From the NCBI RefSeq assembly GCF_024158125.1, contig NZ_JAMZFT010000001.1:1-64000 (forward strand): a stretch of 64,000 bases of DNA, in the 5' to 3' direction. Shown here in pieces: positions 9,602-17,976 of this stretch; within the stretch, counting starts at the first letter, position 1, and the number at the start of each line of letters is the position of its first letter. The position numbers and the translations under genes are program-made. The notes under the pieces are model-generated. The model saw nothing but the letters and a program-made list of their open reading frames with translations, made no database searches and had not been told where the DNA came from. Origin of the DNA: Futiania mangrovi. GTDB taxonomy: Bacteria > Pseudomonadota > Alphaproteobacteria > Futianiales > Futianiaceae.

Positions 9602-10024
9602 TCAGGCGACCGGGTCGGAAATGACCTCGATCCGGTCGTCGCGTACCGCATTGAAGAAGCAGTTGGGCCGGTTCGTGTGGCAGGCCGGCCCGGTCTGCGC
9701 GACCAGCACCAGCACCGTGTCGCCATCGCAGTCGTAGCGGAACTCCACGAGCCGCTGGACGTGGCCGGAGCTTTCGCCCTTGCGCCACAGCGCGCCGCGC
9801 GACCGCGACCAATAGGTGATGCGCCCCGTGCGCAGCGTCTCCGCTATCGCTTCCGCGTTCATCCAGGCCATCATCAGGACCTCGCCCGTGCCGGCGTCCT
9901 GCGCGATGGCGGGGACCAGGCCCTTGTCGTTGAAGGCGAGCGCGTCCAGAACCGCGGCCACCGTCGCGTCCGACGCGGTCGGCTGGGCGGGAAGCGGGCT
10001 TTCGGGGCCGAAGTCTGCGGGCAT
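9602..10024 (-). CDS. hisI: Phosphoribosyl-AMP cyclohydrolase
   Basis: This enzyme catalyses the third step of histidine biosynthesis, opening the adenine ring of PR-AMP. The protein is 140 aa, with the metal-binding YDCDGDT and the zinc cysteines in [13 protein letters not shown], as in stand-alone HisI without the HisE pyrophosphohydrolase. The frame extends to 10072, but that stretch is the prpE terminator hairpin. The ATG at 10024, with GGGAG about 9 bases upstream, is therefore the better start. No other his gene is adjacent; a HisN-like phosphatase lies at 52.5-53.3 kb. Convergent with znuA. Confidence 0.94.
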   Translation of the reverse strand: MPADFGPESPLPAQPTASDATVAAVLDALAFNDKGLVPAIAQDAGTGEVLMMAWMNAEAIAETLRTGRITYWSRSRGALWRKGESSGHVQRLVEFRYDCDGDTVLVLVAQTGPACHTNRPNCFFNAVRDDRIEVISDPVA

Positions 10025-10051
10025 GGGCGTCGCTCCCGGGTGCGCGTGAAA

Positions 10052-10082
10052 ACGGGCGGGGAGCATGTGCATCCCCGCCCGT
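10052..10082 (-). terminator. Rho-independent terminator of prpE
   Basis: A perfect 11-bp GC-rich stem (10052-10062 with 10072-10082) and 9-nt loop lie 35 bases past the prpE stop. On the minus strand the stem is followed by TTTTC. It overlaps the longest hisI frame and so argues for the shorter hisI start. Confidence 0.8.
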
Positions 10083-10117
10083 GTCCGTCAAGCGCGTCCG
10101 TCAGGCCGGCGCGTGCC

Positions 10118-12016
10118 TCATGCCCCGTACCCCAGGTCCTTCAGCGTCTCGCCGATCTCGTCGAGGACGGCGGGGTCCTCGATGGTGGCGGGCATCTTCC
10201 ATTCCGACCCGTCGGCGATCTTCTGGATCGTCGCGCGCAGGATCTTGCCCGACCGCGTCTTGGGCAGGCGGTTCACGACCGCGCAGGTCTTGAACGCGGC
10301 GACCGGGCCGATCTTCTCGCGCACCAGCGCCACGCACTCCTTCGTGACCGTCTCCGGCGGGGTGTTGGTCCCAGCCTTCAGCACGACGAAGCCAACCGGC
10401 ACCTGGCCCTTCATCCGGTCGGCGGCGCCCACCACCGCGCACTCGGCCACGTCCGGGTGCTGGGCCAGAACCTCCTCCATCCCGCCGGTGGACAGGCGAT
10501 GGCCGGCGACATTGATCACGTCGTCGGTGCGCGCCATCACGTGGATGTAGCCGTCGGCGTCCATGATGCCGGCGTCACCCGTCTCGTAATAGCCGGGGAA
10601 GTGCGAGAAATAGGCCGAAACATAGCGGTCGCGCGCGTTCCACAGCGTCGGGAAGGCGGCGGGCGGCAGCGGCAGCTTCGCGCAGATCGCGCCGATGGTG
10701 CCGCGAGGGACCTCGTGCCCGTCCTCGCCCAGCACACGCACGTCCCAGCCGGGCGCGGGCCGCGTGGGCGAGCCGGGCTTCACCGGCAACTCCTCGATCC
10801 CCATGCAGTTCGCAGCGATGGACCAGCCCGTCTCGGTCTGCCACCAATGGTCGATCACCGGGATCTGCAGCTTTTCCTGGCACCATTCGAGCGTGTTCGG
10901 ATCGCACCGCTCGCCCGCGAGGAAGAAGGTGCGCAGCTTCGACAAGTCGTACTTCGCCAGTTCCTTGCCGTCGGGGTCCTGCTGGCGGATGCCGCGGATC
11001 GCCGTCGGCGCGGTGAACATGACGGAGACGCCGTGTTCGGCGCACACGCGCCAGAACGCGCCAGCGTCGGGCGTGCCGACGGGCTTGCCCTCATACATGA
11101 TGCTGGTGCAGCCGTGCAGCAGCGGCCCGTAGATGATGTAGGAGTGACCGACGACCCAGCCGATGTCGGAGGCGGCCCAGTAGACCTCCCCCGGCTCGAC
11201 ACCATAGACCGCGCGCATGGAATATTTCAGCGCCACTGCGTGCCCGCCGTTGTCGCGCACGATGCCCTTGGGCTGCCCGGTCGTGCCGGAGGTGTAGAGC
11301 ACGTAGAGCGGGTCTTCCGACTTCACCGGCACGCAAGGCGCTGGTTCGGCGCCCGCCAGCGCCTCGTCCCAGTCGATGTCGCGGCCCTCCGTCAAGGCCG
11401 CGGCGACCTGCGGGCGCTGCAGGACGATGCAGGCCTCGGGCTTGTGTTTTGCCAGTTCGATGGCCCTGTCGAGCAGGGGCTTGTATTCGACGACGCGCGT
11501 GGGCTCGATCCCGCAGGAGGCGGAGATCACCACCTTCGCCGCAGAGTCGTCGATACGCACCGCCAGTTCGTTCGCCGCGAAGCCGCCGAACACGATGGAG
11601 TGGATCGCCCCGAGCCGGGCGCAGGCCAGCGCCGCAGCCACCGCCTCCGGCACCATCGGCATGTAGATCACGACGCGGTCGCCCTTGGCGACGCCGAGGC
11701 CCTTGAGTACGCCCGCGAGCCGCGCCGTCATGTCGAGCAGCTCGTCATAGGTCAGCGTGCGCTTCGACTGCGTGACCGGGCTGTCGTGGACGATTGCGGC
11801 CTGCGCGCCGCGGCCCGCCTTCACGTGGCGGTCGAGGCAGTTCCAGCAGGTGTTCATCTCGCCGCCGACGAACCAGCGCGTCGTTGGGGCGTCGCTCGTG
11901 TCGCAGACCGTATCCCAGGGGCGGAACCAGTCGATGTCGGCCGCGGCCTTCGCCCAGAAGGCCTCCGGCTGCTCGATCGACTCCCGCCACACCCGTTCGT
12001 AATCGCCCTTGGCCAT
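10118..12016 (-). CDS. prpE: Propionate--CoA ligase (PrpE-type acyl-CoA synthetase)
   Basis: The enzyme makes propionyl-CoA (and probably acetyl-CoA less well) from the free acid, ATP and CoA by way of an acyl-adenylate. The 632-aa length fits the family. The adenylation motif is YTSGTTGQPKGIVRDNGGH; the RDNGGH ending separates PrpE from acetyl-CoA synthetase. HWWQTETGW, YYETGDAG and the C-terminal PKTRSGKILR, whose lysine is the acetylation-regulated catalytic residue, are all present. No methylcitrate-cycle genes are adjacent, so the propionate may feed the methylmalonyl-CoA route instead (inference). It is monocistronic by context, with its own terminator downstream. Confidence 0.93.
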   Translation of the reverse strand: MAKGDYERVWRESIEQPEAFWAKAAADIDWFRPWDTVCDTSDAPTTRWFVGGEMNTCWNCLDRHVKAGRGAQAAIVHDSPVTQSKRTLTYDELLDMTARLAGVLKGLGVAKGDRVVIYMPMVPEAVAAALACARLGAIHSIVFGGFAANELAVRIDDSAAKVVISASCGIEPTRVVEYKPLLDRAIELAKHKPEACIVLQRPQVAAALTEGRDIDWDEALAGAEPAPCVPVKSEDPLYVLYTSGTTGQPKGIVRDNGGHAVALKYSMRAVYGVEPGEVYWAASDIGWVVGHSYIIYGPLLHGCTSIMYEGKPVGTPDAGAFWRVCAEHGVSVMFTAPTAIRGIRQQDPDGKELAKYDLSKLRTFFLAGERCDPNTLEWCQEKLQIPVIDHWWQTETGWSIAANCMGIEELPVKPGSPTRPAPGWDVRVLGEDGHEVPRGTIGAICAKLPLPPAAFPTLWNARDRYVSAYFSHFPGYYETGDAGIMDADGYIHVMARTDDVINVAGHRLSTGGMEEVLAQHPDVAECAVVGAADRMKGQVPVGFVVLKAGTNTPPETVTKECVALVREKIGPVAAFKTCAVVNRLPKTRSGKILRATIQKIADGSEWKMPATIEDPAVLDEIGETLKDLGYGA

Positions 12017-12135
12017 GCCTCGCCTCCCTTGCCCGCCGGCGGGGCCGGCGTTCTGCGTTCGCTTTGCCTAGGGTTTTAGCGGGCTGACGTCCGCGCGAAA
12101 ACCCAGACGAAGGTTCGGCATGGCAGGCAGGAGTG

Positions 12136-13326
12136 TCAGGCGGCGCAGCTCGCAGGAACCCGGGGGGCAGCAGGGGTGCGCGGATGTGCCCCCGCGGGGG
12201 TGAGGCGGCGGACCGAACCCGCCGACCGCGCGGGCAGCACGATGCTGGCGATCGTGCCCTTGCCGGGTGTGCTGTCGATGCGCAGCCGCCCGCCGTGCAA
12301 TTCGGCGATGCGGGTGGCGAAGGGGATGCCTATGCCGGTGCCGCCGTGCCGCTTCGTCCAGCTTTCGTCGCCCTGGGTCAGGATCGAGCGGGCCGTCCGG
12401 ATCTGGGCCGGGTCCATGCCGCGTCCATTGTCGCGGATGCAGACCGCGAGGCGGCCATCTTCCGTGACCGTGCAATAGACGCCGACCTTTCCCCCCGGCG
12501 GTGTGAAGGCAACGGCGTTGGCGAGGAGATGCCAGATGGCGCGCTGCAGCCGGCGGGAATCGGCTTCGAGTTCCGCCGGAAGGTTGGGTGCCGCCTTCAC
12601 CGAGACATGGACGCACCCTGCCGCTGCCGCGCCGCGCACCTGTGCGGCAGCCGCGCGGACGATCTCGAGCGGGTCGGCGCTGTCGAGCATGAGGGCGTCC
12701 TCGCGCGCGTCACATTCGGTCAGGGTCAGGATGTCGTCGATCATGCCGAGGAGATAGCGCCCGCTCTCCTGGATGTGGTTTGCATAGTCCATGTAGTTGT
12801 CATGGCCGAGCGGTCCGAACGTCTGCCGGCGCATCACGTCGGACATGCCGATCACCGCGTTGAGCGGCGTGCGCAATTCGTGGCTCATGTTCGTGAGGAA
12901 CTGCGCGCGGGCGAGGTTGGCGCGTTCTGCCGCCTCCTGCGCTTCGCGGGCGGCGGCGATCGCGGCCTCGCGCGATTGCACCTCGGTGCGGAAGCGCTCC
13001 ATCATCTGCTGGTACCAGACCGTGAGTACGTCCGGTTCTGCATTGCAGCGCCGGGCGAGGAGGCGCAACTCCTCCGCCGACAGGGGATCTTCGGCGCGTT
13101 CGGCCGCGCTCTCGAAAATCGCGCCGGGGTTGACGTGCGTGCGCTGGCGGCGGGCCAGGGCAAAGCCGATGGCGCCGCCAAATGCCGCGGCTAGGACGAG
13201 GATCGACAGCGGGCCGAGCGGCAGCAACAGGGACGCGAAGGCACCGCCGAACGCAGCCCCGGCTACCAGTTTGGCGCACCGGGCCGCGTCGCGGTCTTCC
13301 CGCAGCATTTCCCACAGACGCAACAT
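12136..13326 (-). CDS. Membrane-anchored sensor histidine kinase (orphan)
   Basis: This is a hybrid-less two-component kinase of 396 aa. Two hydrophobic segments near residues 20-60 form an N-terminal hairpin anchor with almost no periplasmic loop. A helical linker rich in Ala, Glu and Arg follows (about 105-150, coiled-coil-like), then the H-box NMSHELRTPLNAVIGMSD with the phosphorylatable His. An HATPase domain has its N box around HLLANAVAF, G1 IRDNGRGMDP and G2 GGTGIGIPFATRI. The layout resembles PleC/DivJ-type alphaproteobacterial kinases, but there is no sensor domain and no response regulator next door, so the signal and partner are unknown. It ends in a Pro/Ala/Arg-rich tail. Confidence 0.9.
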   Translation of the reverse strand: MLRLWEMLREDRDAARCAKLVAGAAFGGAFASLLLPLGPLSILVLAAAFGGAIGFALARRQRTHVNPGAIFESAAERAEDPLSAEELRLLARRCNAEPDVLTVWYQQMMERFRTEVQSREAAIAAAREAQEAAERANLARAQFLTNMSHELRTPLNAVIGMSDVMRRQTFGPLGHDNYMDYANHIQESGRYLLGMIDDILTLTECDAREDALMLDSADPLEIVRAAAAQVRGAAAAGCVHVSVKAAPNLPAELEADSRRLQRAIWHLLANAVAFTPPGGKVGVYCTVTEDGRLAVCIRDNGRGMDPAQIRTARSILTQGDESWTKRHGGTGIGIPFATRIAELHGGRLRIDSTPGKGTIASIVLPARSAGSVRRLTPAGAHPRTPAAPRVPASCAA

Positions 13327-13435
13327 CAGGCCTCCACGCGACCCGCCCGGGATACTCTTCCATCTCCAGTTTCGGGTGAAACTGCAAACAAAGAATAAAC
13401 CTGAAGGCGAGTCGCGTGGGTCGCCTGCTCCCGCG

Positions 13436-14122
13436 TCAGTAGTAGATCCGGTCCGGCATGTCTCCGAACGCGAGATCCGCGGTCCTGTTCGTCATGGCCA
13501 GGATCGGGTCCATCTGGCCCACCCCGTTGTGGCCGATGCCGGTCAGCGTGTGCCAGGCCTCGTGCACTGCGATCCGCGCCGCGGTGAAGGGGGCGGCCCC
13601 TTCTGCCGAAGCGTAGGTCCTGTCCTCGTCCGCGAAGTCGACGAACATCTTCGATCCGTCAACCAGCGCACGGCTGCCGCCGATGCCCGTTCCGGTCTCC
13701 ACCTCGATCGTCCGGCCCTCTGCTGCCGCCTGATCGACATAGGCAGCGAATTCCGGATCCGCCAGATAGGCCTGCTCGAGCGAGTTCGCGATCTCGCCTG
13801 CGCGTTCGCCCTGAACGTTGAAGACGCCCAGCGCGTTCGCCTGCGTGGCGGTGGGGTCGTTCGACCCCATCATCCCGGCAGGTCCGCAGCCTCCGGGTCC
13901 GCAGGCATCCGCGCCCCCGAACCCGGCGCCCGCGAAGCCTGCGCCTGGCCCACCATGGCTATGTCCTGCACCGCCATGGGTATGCCCAGCACCCCCATGA
14001 CCGCCTGCGCCGAATGCACTCATGTAACTCTGGAAATCGTTCGCGTCGGAAAACCCACCACCATGCGAGTGCCCGACCGCGTTCCCACCAGCACCGTAGC
14101 TGTTCACGTGAAAACCGACCAT
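13436..14122 (-). CDS. Small HExxH (M91/effector-like) metalloprotease candidate with Gly/His-rich N-terminus
   Basis: The product is 228 aa. Residues 1-90 are low complexity, dominated by Gly, Ala and His (several GHSHGG and GHTHGG repeats) with two cysteines. From about 95 on a compact domain follows, with SKMFVDFADEDRTY and then HEAWHTLTGIGH at 187-198, an HExxH zinc site, and MTNRTADLAFG-MPDRIYY at the end. The HExxH followed by an (M)TNR motif recalls NleD-like M91 effector proteases; this is a motif-level resemblance only. There is no signal peptide or membrane segment. The upstream 128 bases are clearly less GC-rich than the surroundings, which may mark acquired DNA. The ATG at 14122 follows AAGGGTAG. 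Function is unknown. Confidence 0.75.
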   Translation of the reverse strand: MVGFHVNSYGAGGNAVGHSHGGGFSDANDFQSYMSAFGAGGHGGAGHTHGGAGHSHGGPGAGFAGAGFGGADACGPGGCGPAGMMGSNDPTATQANALGVFNVQGERAGEIANSLEQAYLADPEFAAYVDQAAAEGRTIEVETGTGIGGSRALVDGSKMFVDFADEDRTYASAEGAAPFTAARIAVHEAWHTLTGIGHNGVGQMDPILAMTNRTADLAFGDMPDRIYY

Positions 14123-14145
14123 TGAGCTCTACCCTTACAAGACAC

Positions 14146-14161
14146 AGGGAAAACTGTCCCT
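14146..14161. promoter_or_regulatory. Short inverted repeat upstream of the HExxH gene
   Basis: AGGGA-N6-TCCCT lies 24-39 bases before the start of the HExxH protein gene, in an AT-richer 128-bp gap. It could be an operator or a leader hairpin; nothing identifies a regulator. Confidence 0.25.
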
Positions 14162-14250
14162 AAATTGGACATTAACCTAGGCTCTTGCGAGGTGGAAGCA
14201 AAAAAATCCCGCAGATGCGTCGTGCGCCGTTCCAAAAAAGGACGTTTCGC

Positions 14251-17200
14251 TTATTCGGCCGCCTCGGCCAGCGGTGCCGGATCGGGGGCCCGTGCCGTCA
14301 GCCGGGCGCGCAGCTTCGCCTCCTCCGTGCGCACGCGCTCCAGTGCGGCTTCCTTCACGTGCCCGAAGCCGCGGATCTGCTGTGGCAGGCGGGCCAGCGC
14401 GACGGCGGTCGCATGGGTACGGGCGTCGAGCGTGCCGAGGATGTCGGCGACGAGCTTCTCGTAATCCCGGATCAACTGGCGTTCCATCTTGCGCTCGGCC
14501 GTGCGGCCGAAGATGTCGAACGGCGTGCCCCGCAGCCGCTTCAGCTTCGCGAGCAGGCGGAAGACGCGCATCATCGCCGGGCCATACTCGCGCTTCACGA
14601 GCCGCCCGTTGCCGTCCCGCTTTGCCATGATCGGCGGGGCGAGGTGGAACTTCAGCGCATAGTCGCCCTCGAACATGTCGGCGATGCGGGCCTCGAAGCT
14701 GCCGTCGGTGTAGAGGCGCGCGACCTCGTACTCGTCCTTGTAGGCCATCAGCTTGAAGAGGCTGCGCGCGACCGCATCGGTCAGCGCCTCGCCGAGGCCG
14801 AGCGCCTTCTCCTTCTCCCGCACCTTGTCGACAAGCGCCTCGTAGCGGCGGGCATAGCGGCGCGACTGGTAGCCGGTCAGGAACTCCACCCGCCGGGCGA
14901 TGACGTCGTCCAGCGTGCGGGCGATCGCCGTGCTGGCCGTGGCGGCCGGGGCGGGCGCTGCCAGCTTCTCGACCGCGGCGAGATCGTGCGCGGCGCGGCG
15001 GCCCCAGAGGAAGGCCTTGAGGTTCGCCTCGACCGCGACGCCGTTGAGGCGGATCGCCTCCTCGATGGAGGACCGCTTCAGCGCGATCAGCCCCTGCTGC
15101 CAGGCGAAGCCCAGCATGAACAGGTTGGTCGCGATGGAATCGCCCATCAGCCGCGTCGCGAGCGGGGTCGCGGGAACGAGATGCGTGTGACCCTCACCCA
15201 GCATGTCGCCCAGCTGCTTCTCGATCCGCGCGGTCGGAAGGTCGAAGTCGGCATTCTGGGTGAAGGCGCCGGTCATCGTCTTCTGGGTGTTCACGACGGC
15301 CTGCGTGTGCCCGGGCTTCAGCGTGGCCTGCACGCCGGAGGAACCCGCGACGACGATGTCGCAGCCGAGCAGCACGTCCGCGCCGCCCGCGGCGACGCGG
15401 ATCGCCTGGATCTCGTCGGCGCTCGCCGCCAGCCGGATGTGCGAGACGACCGCGCCGCCCTTTTGCGCCAGGCCCGCCATGTCGAGCACGCCGCAGCCCT
15501 TGCCCTCAAGGTGCGCCGCCATGCCCATCAGCGCGCCGATGGTCACGACGCCGGTGCCGCCGATGCCGGTCACGACGATGGACTGGCGGCTGTCTGCGGG
15601 CAGGGCCGGTTCGGGCAGGGTGGGGAATGCGTCTGCGTCCGCGCCCGCAATGGCTCTGCCCTTTTTCAGCTTGCCGCCCTCGACCGTCACGAAGCTGGGG
15701 CAGAAGCCCTTGAGGCAGGAGAAGTCCTTGTTGCATGCGCTCTGGTCGATGGTCCGCTTGCGCCCGAACTCGGTTTCCAGCGGCGCGACGGCGACGCAGT
15801 TCGACTGCACGCCGCAATCGCCGCACCCCTCGCACACCAGGTCGTTGATGACCACGCGCTTGTCGGGGTCGGGGAAGGTGCCGCGCTTGCGCCGGCGCCG
15901 CTTCTCCGCCGCGCAGGTCTGGTCGTAGACGAGCACCGTCACACCGGGAATCTCGCGCAGCGACGTCTGCACGGCGTCGAGATCGTCGCGGCCGCTGATG
16001 TCGACCTCGGCCGGGAAGAAGCCCCTGGGATACTTTTGCGGCTCGTCGGAGACGACGCGCACGCGCTTCGCCCCCTCCGCCAGCACCTGGCGCACGATCA
16101 TGTCGACCGTCAGCCCGCCGTCGTTCGGCTGGCCGCCGGTCATGGCGACCGCATCGTTGTAGAGGATCTTGTATGTGACGTTGACGCCCGCGGCGACCGC
16201 GGCGCGCAGCGCCATGATGCCGGAGTGGTTGTAGGTGCCGTCGCCCAGGTTCTGGAACACGTGGCCGGTCTTGGAGAACGGCGCCTCGCCGATCCAGTTC
16301 GCGCCCTCGCCACCCATCTGGGTGTAGCCGATCGTGTTCCGCTCCGGCATCAGCTGGACCATCCAGTGGCAGCCGATCCCGGCATAGGCGCGGCTGCCCT
16401 CCGGCACCTTGGTCGAGGAGTTGTGCGGGCAACCGGCGCAGAAATAGGGCGTGCGCGTCGCGATCTCCGCGATGCCCGTCCGCGCCGCCTCCGCCTTGCG
16501 GATCTCGTCGGCGCGGGCGCGGATCGCCGCGTCGTCGGCGTATTCGAGCACGCGGTCCGCGATGGCGAGGGCCACCATGTTCGGGTTGAGCGCGTCCTTG
16601 GCGGGCAGCAGGACGCGGCCTTCCTCGTCCTGCTTGCCGACGACCTGCGGCGCGCCGGCGCGGCCGTAGAGCGCGTCCTTCAACTGCCATTCGATGAGGG
16701 AGCGCTTCTCCTCCACGACGATCAGCTTGTCGAGGCCGAGCGCGAACTCCCGCACGCCCTCGGGCTCCAGCGGCCAGGGCATCGCCACCTTGTAGAGCGC
16801 GATGCCGAGGTTCGCGGCCTTCACCTCGTCGATACCGAGGTCGTCGAGCGCCTGGCGCACGTCGAGATAGGACTTGCCCGCCGTGACGATGCCGAGCCGC
16901 GGCGTCGCCCCGCCCCTGAAAACCGTCTTGTCGAGCCGGTTCGCCCGCGCGAACGCGCGCACGGCGGGCAGGCGGTAGTCGTGCAGCCGCGCCTCCTGCT
17001 CGATCGGCATCTCGAAGGCCTCGATATGCAGGCCGTTCGCAGGCTGGTCCACCTCCGGGTAGACGAGGTTCAGTCGTTCGGCATGCACCTCGATGCTCGC
17101 CGTCGCGTCGACCGTGTCCTTGACCAGCTTGAGCCCCGCCCAGGTGCCCGCAAAGCGCGACAAGGCCCAGCCGATAAGGCCGTAGTCCACGATCTCCTGC

Positions 17201-17730
17201 ACGCCGCAGGGGTAGAGAATCGGGATCATCGCATCGACCAGCGCATAGTCGGACTGGTGCGCGGTCGTGGAGCTTTCGCAGGTGTGGTCGTCGCCCATCA
17301 GCACGAGGACGCCGCCGTTGGGCGCGGTGCCGGCGAGATTGCCGTGGCGAAGCACGTCGCCGGACCGGTCGACGCCCGGTCCCTTACCGTACCACATGGC
17401 GTAGACGCCGTCGTACTTGTTCTCGCCGCGCAGGTGCGCCTGCTGCGTGCCCCAGCAGGCAGTGGCGGCCAGGTCCTCGTTGATCGCGGCCTGGAAGACC
17501 ACGTCGGCGTCCTTCAGCCAGGACTTCGCCTTCCACATCTGCTGGTCGACGGCGCCGAGGGGCGAGCCGCGGTAGCCCGTCACATATCCAGCGGTGTTCA
17601 GACCGGCCGCCTTGTCGCGCGCCTTCTGCATCAGCGCCAGGCGGACGATGGCCTGGGTTCCGGTGACGAAGATCCGGTCCTTCGTCACGTCGAACTTGTC
17701 GTCGAGAGAGACGGTCTCAGGCGCGCTCAT
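14251..17730 (-). CDS. Indolepyruvate:ferredoxin oxidoreductase, fused alpha/beta (IorAB-type)
   Basis: The enzyme oxidatively decarboxylates aryl and branched 2-oxoacids from amino-acid catabolism to acyl-CoA, reducing ferredoxin. It is 1159 aa, the length of the fused form found in aerobic proteobacteria. The N-terminal pyrimidine-binding half has TGYRGSPLGAVDQQ. CAGCPHNSSTKVP and the GDGTYNHSG region belong to the TPP-binding part. A cysteine cluster (CEGCGDCGVQSNC, then CNKDFSCLKGFC) binds iron-sulfur. The gamma-type domain begins at GIGGTGVVTIGALMGMAAH. The ATG at 17730 is the first good start. A TTGACA on the minus strand (17874-17869) could be its -35, although the -10 is weak. The gene stands alone. 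Confidence 0.94.
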   Translation of the reverse strand: MSAPETVSLDDKFDVTKDRIFVTGTQAIVRLALMQKARDKAAGLNTAGYVTGYRGSPLGAVDQQMWKAKSWLKDADVVFQAAINEDLAATACWGTQQAHLRGENKYDGVYAMWYGKGPGVDRSGDVLRHGNLAGTAPNGGVLVLMGDDHTCESSTTAHQSDYALVDAMIPILYPCGVQEIVDYGLIGWALSRFAGTWAGLKLVKDTVDATASIEVHAERLNLVYPEVDQPANGLHIEAFEMPIEQEARLHDYRLPAVRAFARANRLDKTVFRGGATPRLGIVTAGKSYLDVRQALDDLGIDEVKAANLGIALYKVAMPWPLEPEGVREFALGLDKLIVVEEKRSLIEWQLKDALYGRAGAPQVVGKQDEEGRVLLPAKDALNPNMVALAIADRVLEYADDAAIRARADEIRKAEAARTGIAEIATRTPYFCAGCPHNSSTKVPEGSRAYAGIGCHWMVQLMPERNTIGYTQMGGEGANWIGEAPFSKTGHVFQNLGDGTYNHSGIMALRAAVAAGVNVTYKILYNDAVAMTGGQPNDGGLTVDMIVRQVLAEGAKRVRVVSDEPQKYPRGFFPAEVDISGRDDLDAVQTSLREIPGVTVLVYDQTCAAEKRRRRKRGTFPDPDKRVVINDLVCEGCGDCGVQSNCVAVAPLETEFGRKRTIDQSACNKDFSCLKGFCPSFVTVEGGKLKKGRAIAGADADAFPTLPEPALPADSRQSIVVTGIGGTGVVTIGALMGMAAHLEGKGCGVLDMAGLAQKGGAVVSHIRLAASADEIQAIRVAAGGADVLLGCDIVVAGSSGVQATLKPGHTQAVVNTQKTMTGAFTQNADFDLPTARIEKQLGDMLGEGHTHLVPATPLATRLMGDSIATNLFMLGFAWQQGLIALKRSSIEEAIRLNGVAVEANLKAFLWGRRAAHDLAAVEKLAAPAPAATASTAIARTLDDVIARRVEFLTGYQSRRYARRYEALVDKVREKEKALGLGEALTDAVARSLFKLMAYKDEYEVARLYTDGSFEARIADMFEGDYALKFHLAPPIMAKRDGNGRLVKREYGPAMMRVFRLLAKLKRLRGTPFDIFGRTAERKMERQLIRDYEKLVADILGTLDARTHATAVALARLPQQIRGFGHVKEAALERVRTEEAKLRARLTARAPDPAPLAEAAE

Positions 17731-17918
17731 GCTTCATGCTCCCTGTCCGCTGCGCCCGGTCGCCTGGGGGTGTCTGCTGTTCTTGTCCCCGGGTTGCCGC
17801 TGCTGGTCGCGTCGCGGGCCAACGAAACGTATCCTCACAGAACCTAGGGTCGGTCCAGCGGAAAAAAATGTCAATAGTGCTGACCTAATTTCGCAGATGG
17901 TTGGACCCGCACGGCAAA

Positions 17919-17947
17919 GGGGCGGAGGCCTTCGGGCGCTCCGCCCC
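17919..17947 (-). terminator. Terminator of the TRAP operon
   Basis: A 9-bp GC-rich stem continues into an inner GCC/GGC with a UUCG-type tetraloop; the hairpin lies 30 bases past the large-permease stop. On the minus strand only TTT follows, so it may be a weak terminator; on the plus strand CTGCTTTTC follows, so it may act in both directions. Confidence 0.6.
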
Positions 17948-17976
17948 CTGCTTTTCTCGTCGCCCGGCGAGGCGGC

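Noticed and set aside
10025-10072. An N-terminal extension of hisI to 10072
   Set aside because: It lies in the prpE terminator hairpin and adds non-conserved residues; ATG 10024 has a ribosome-binding site.
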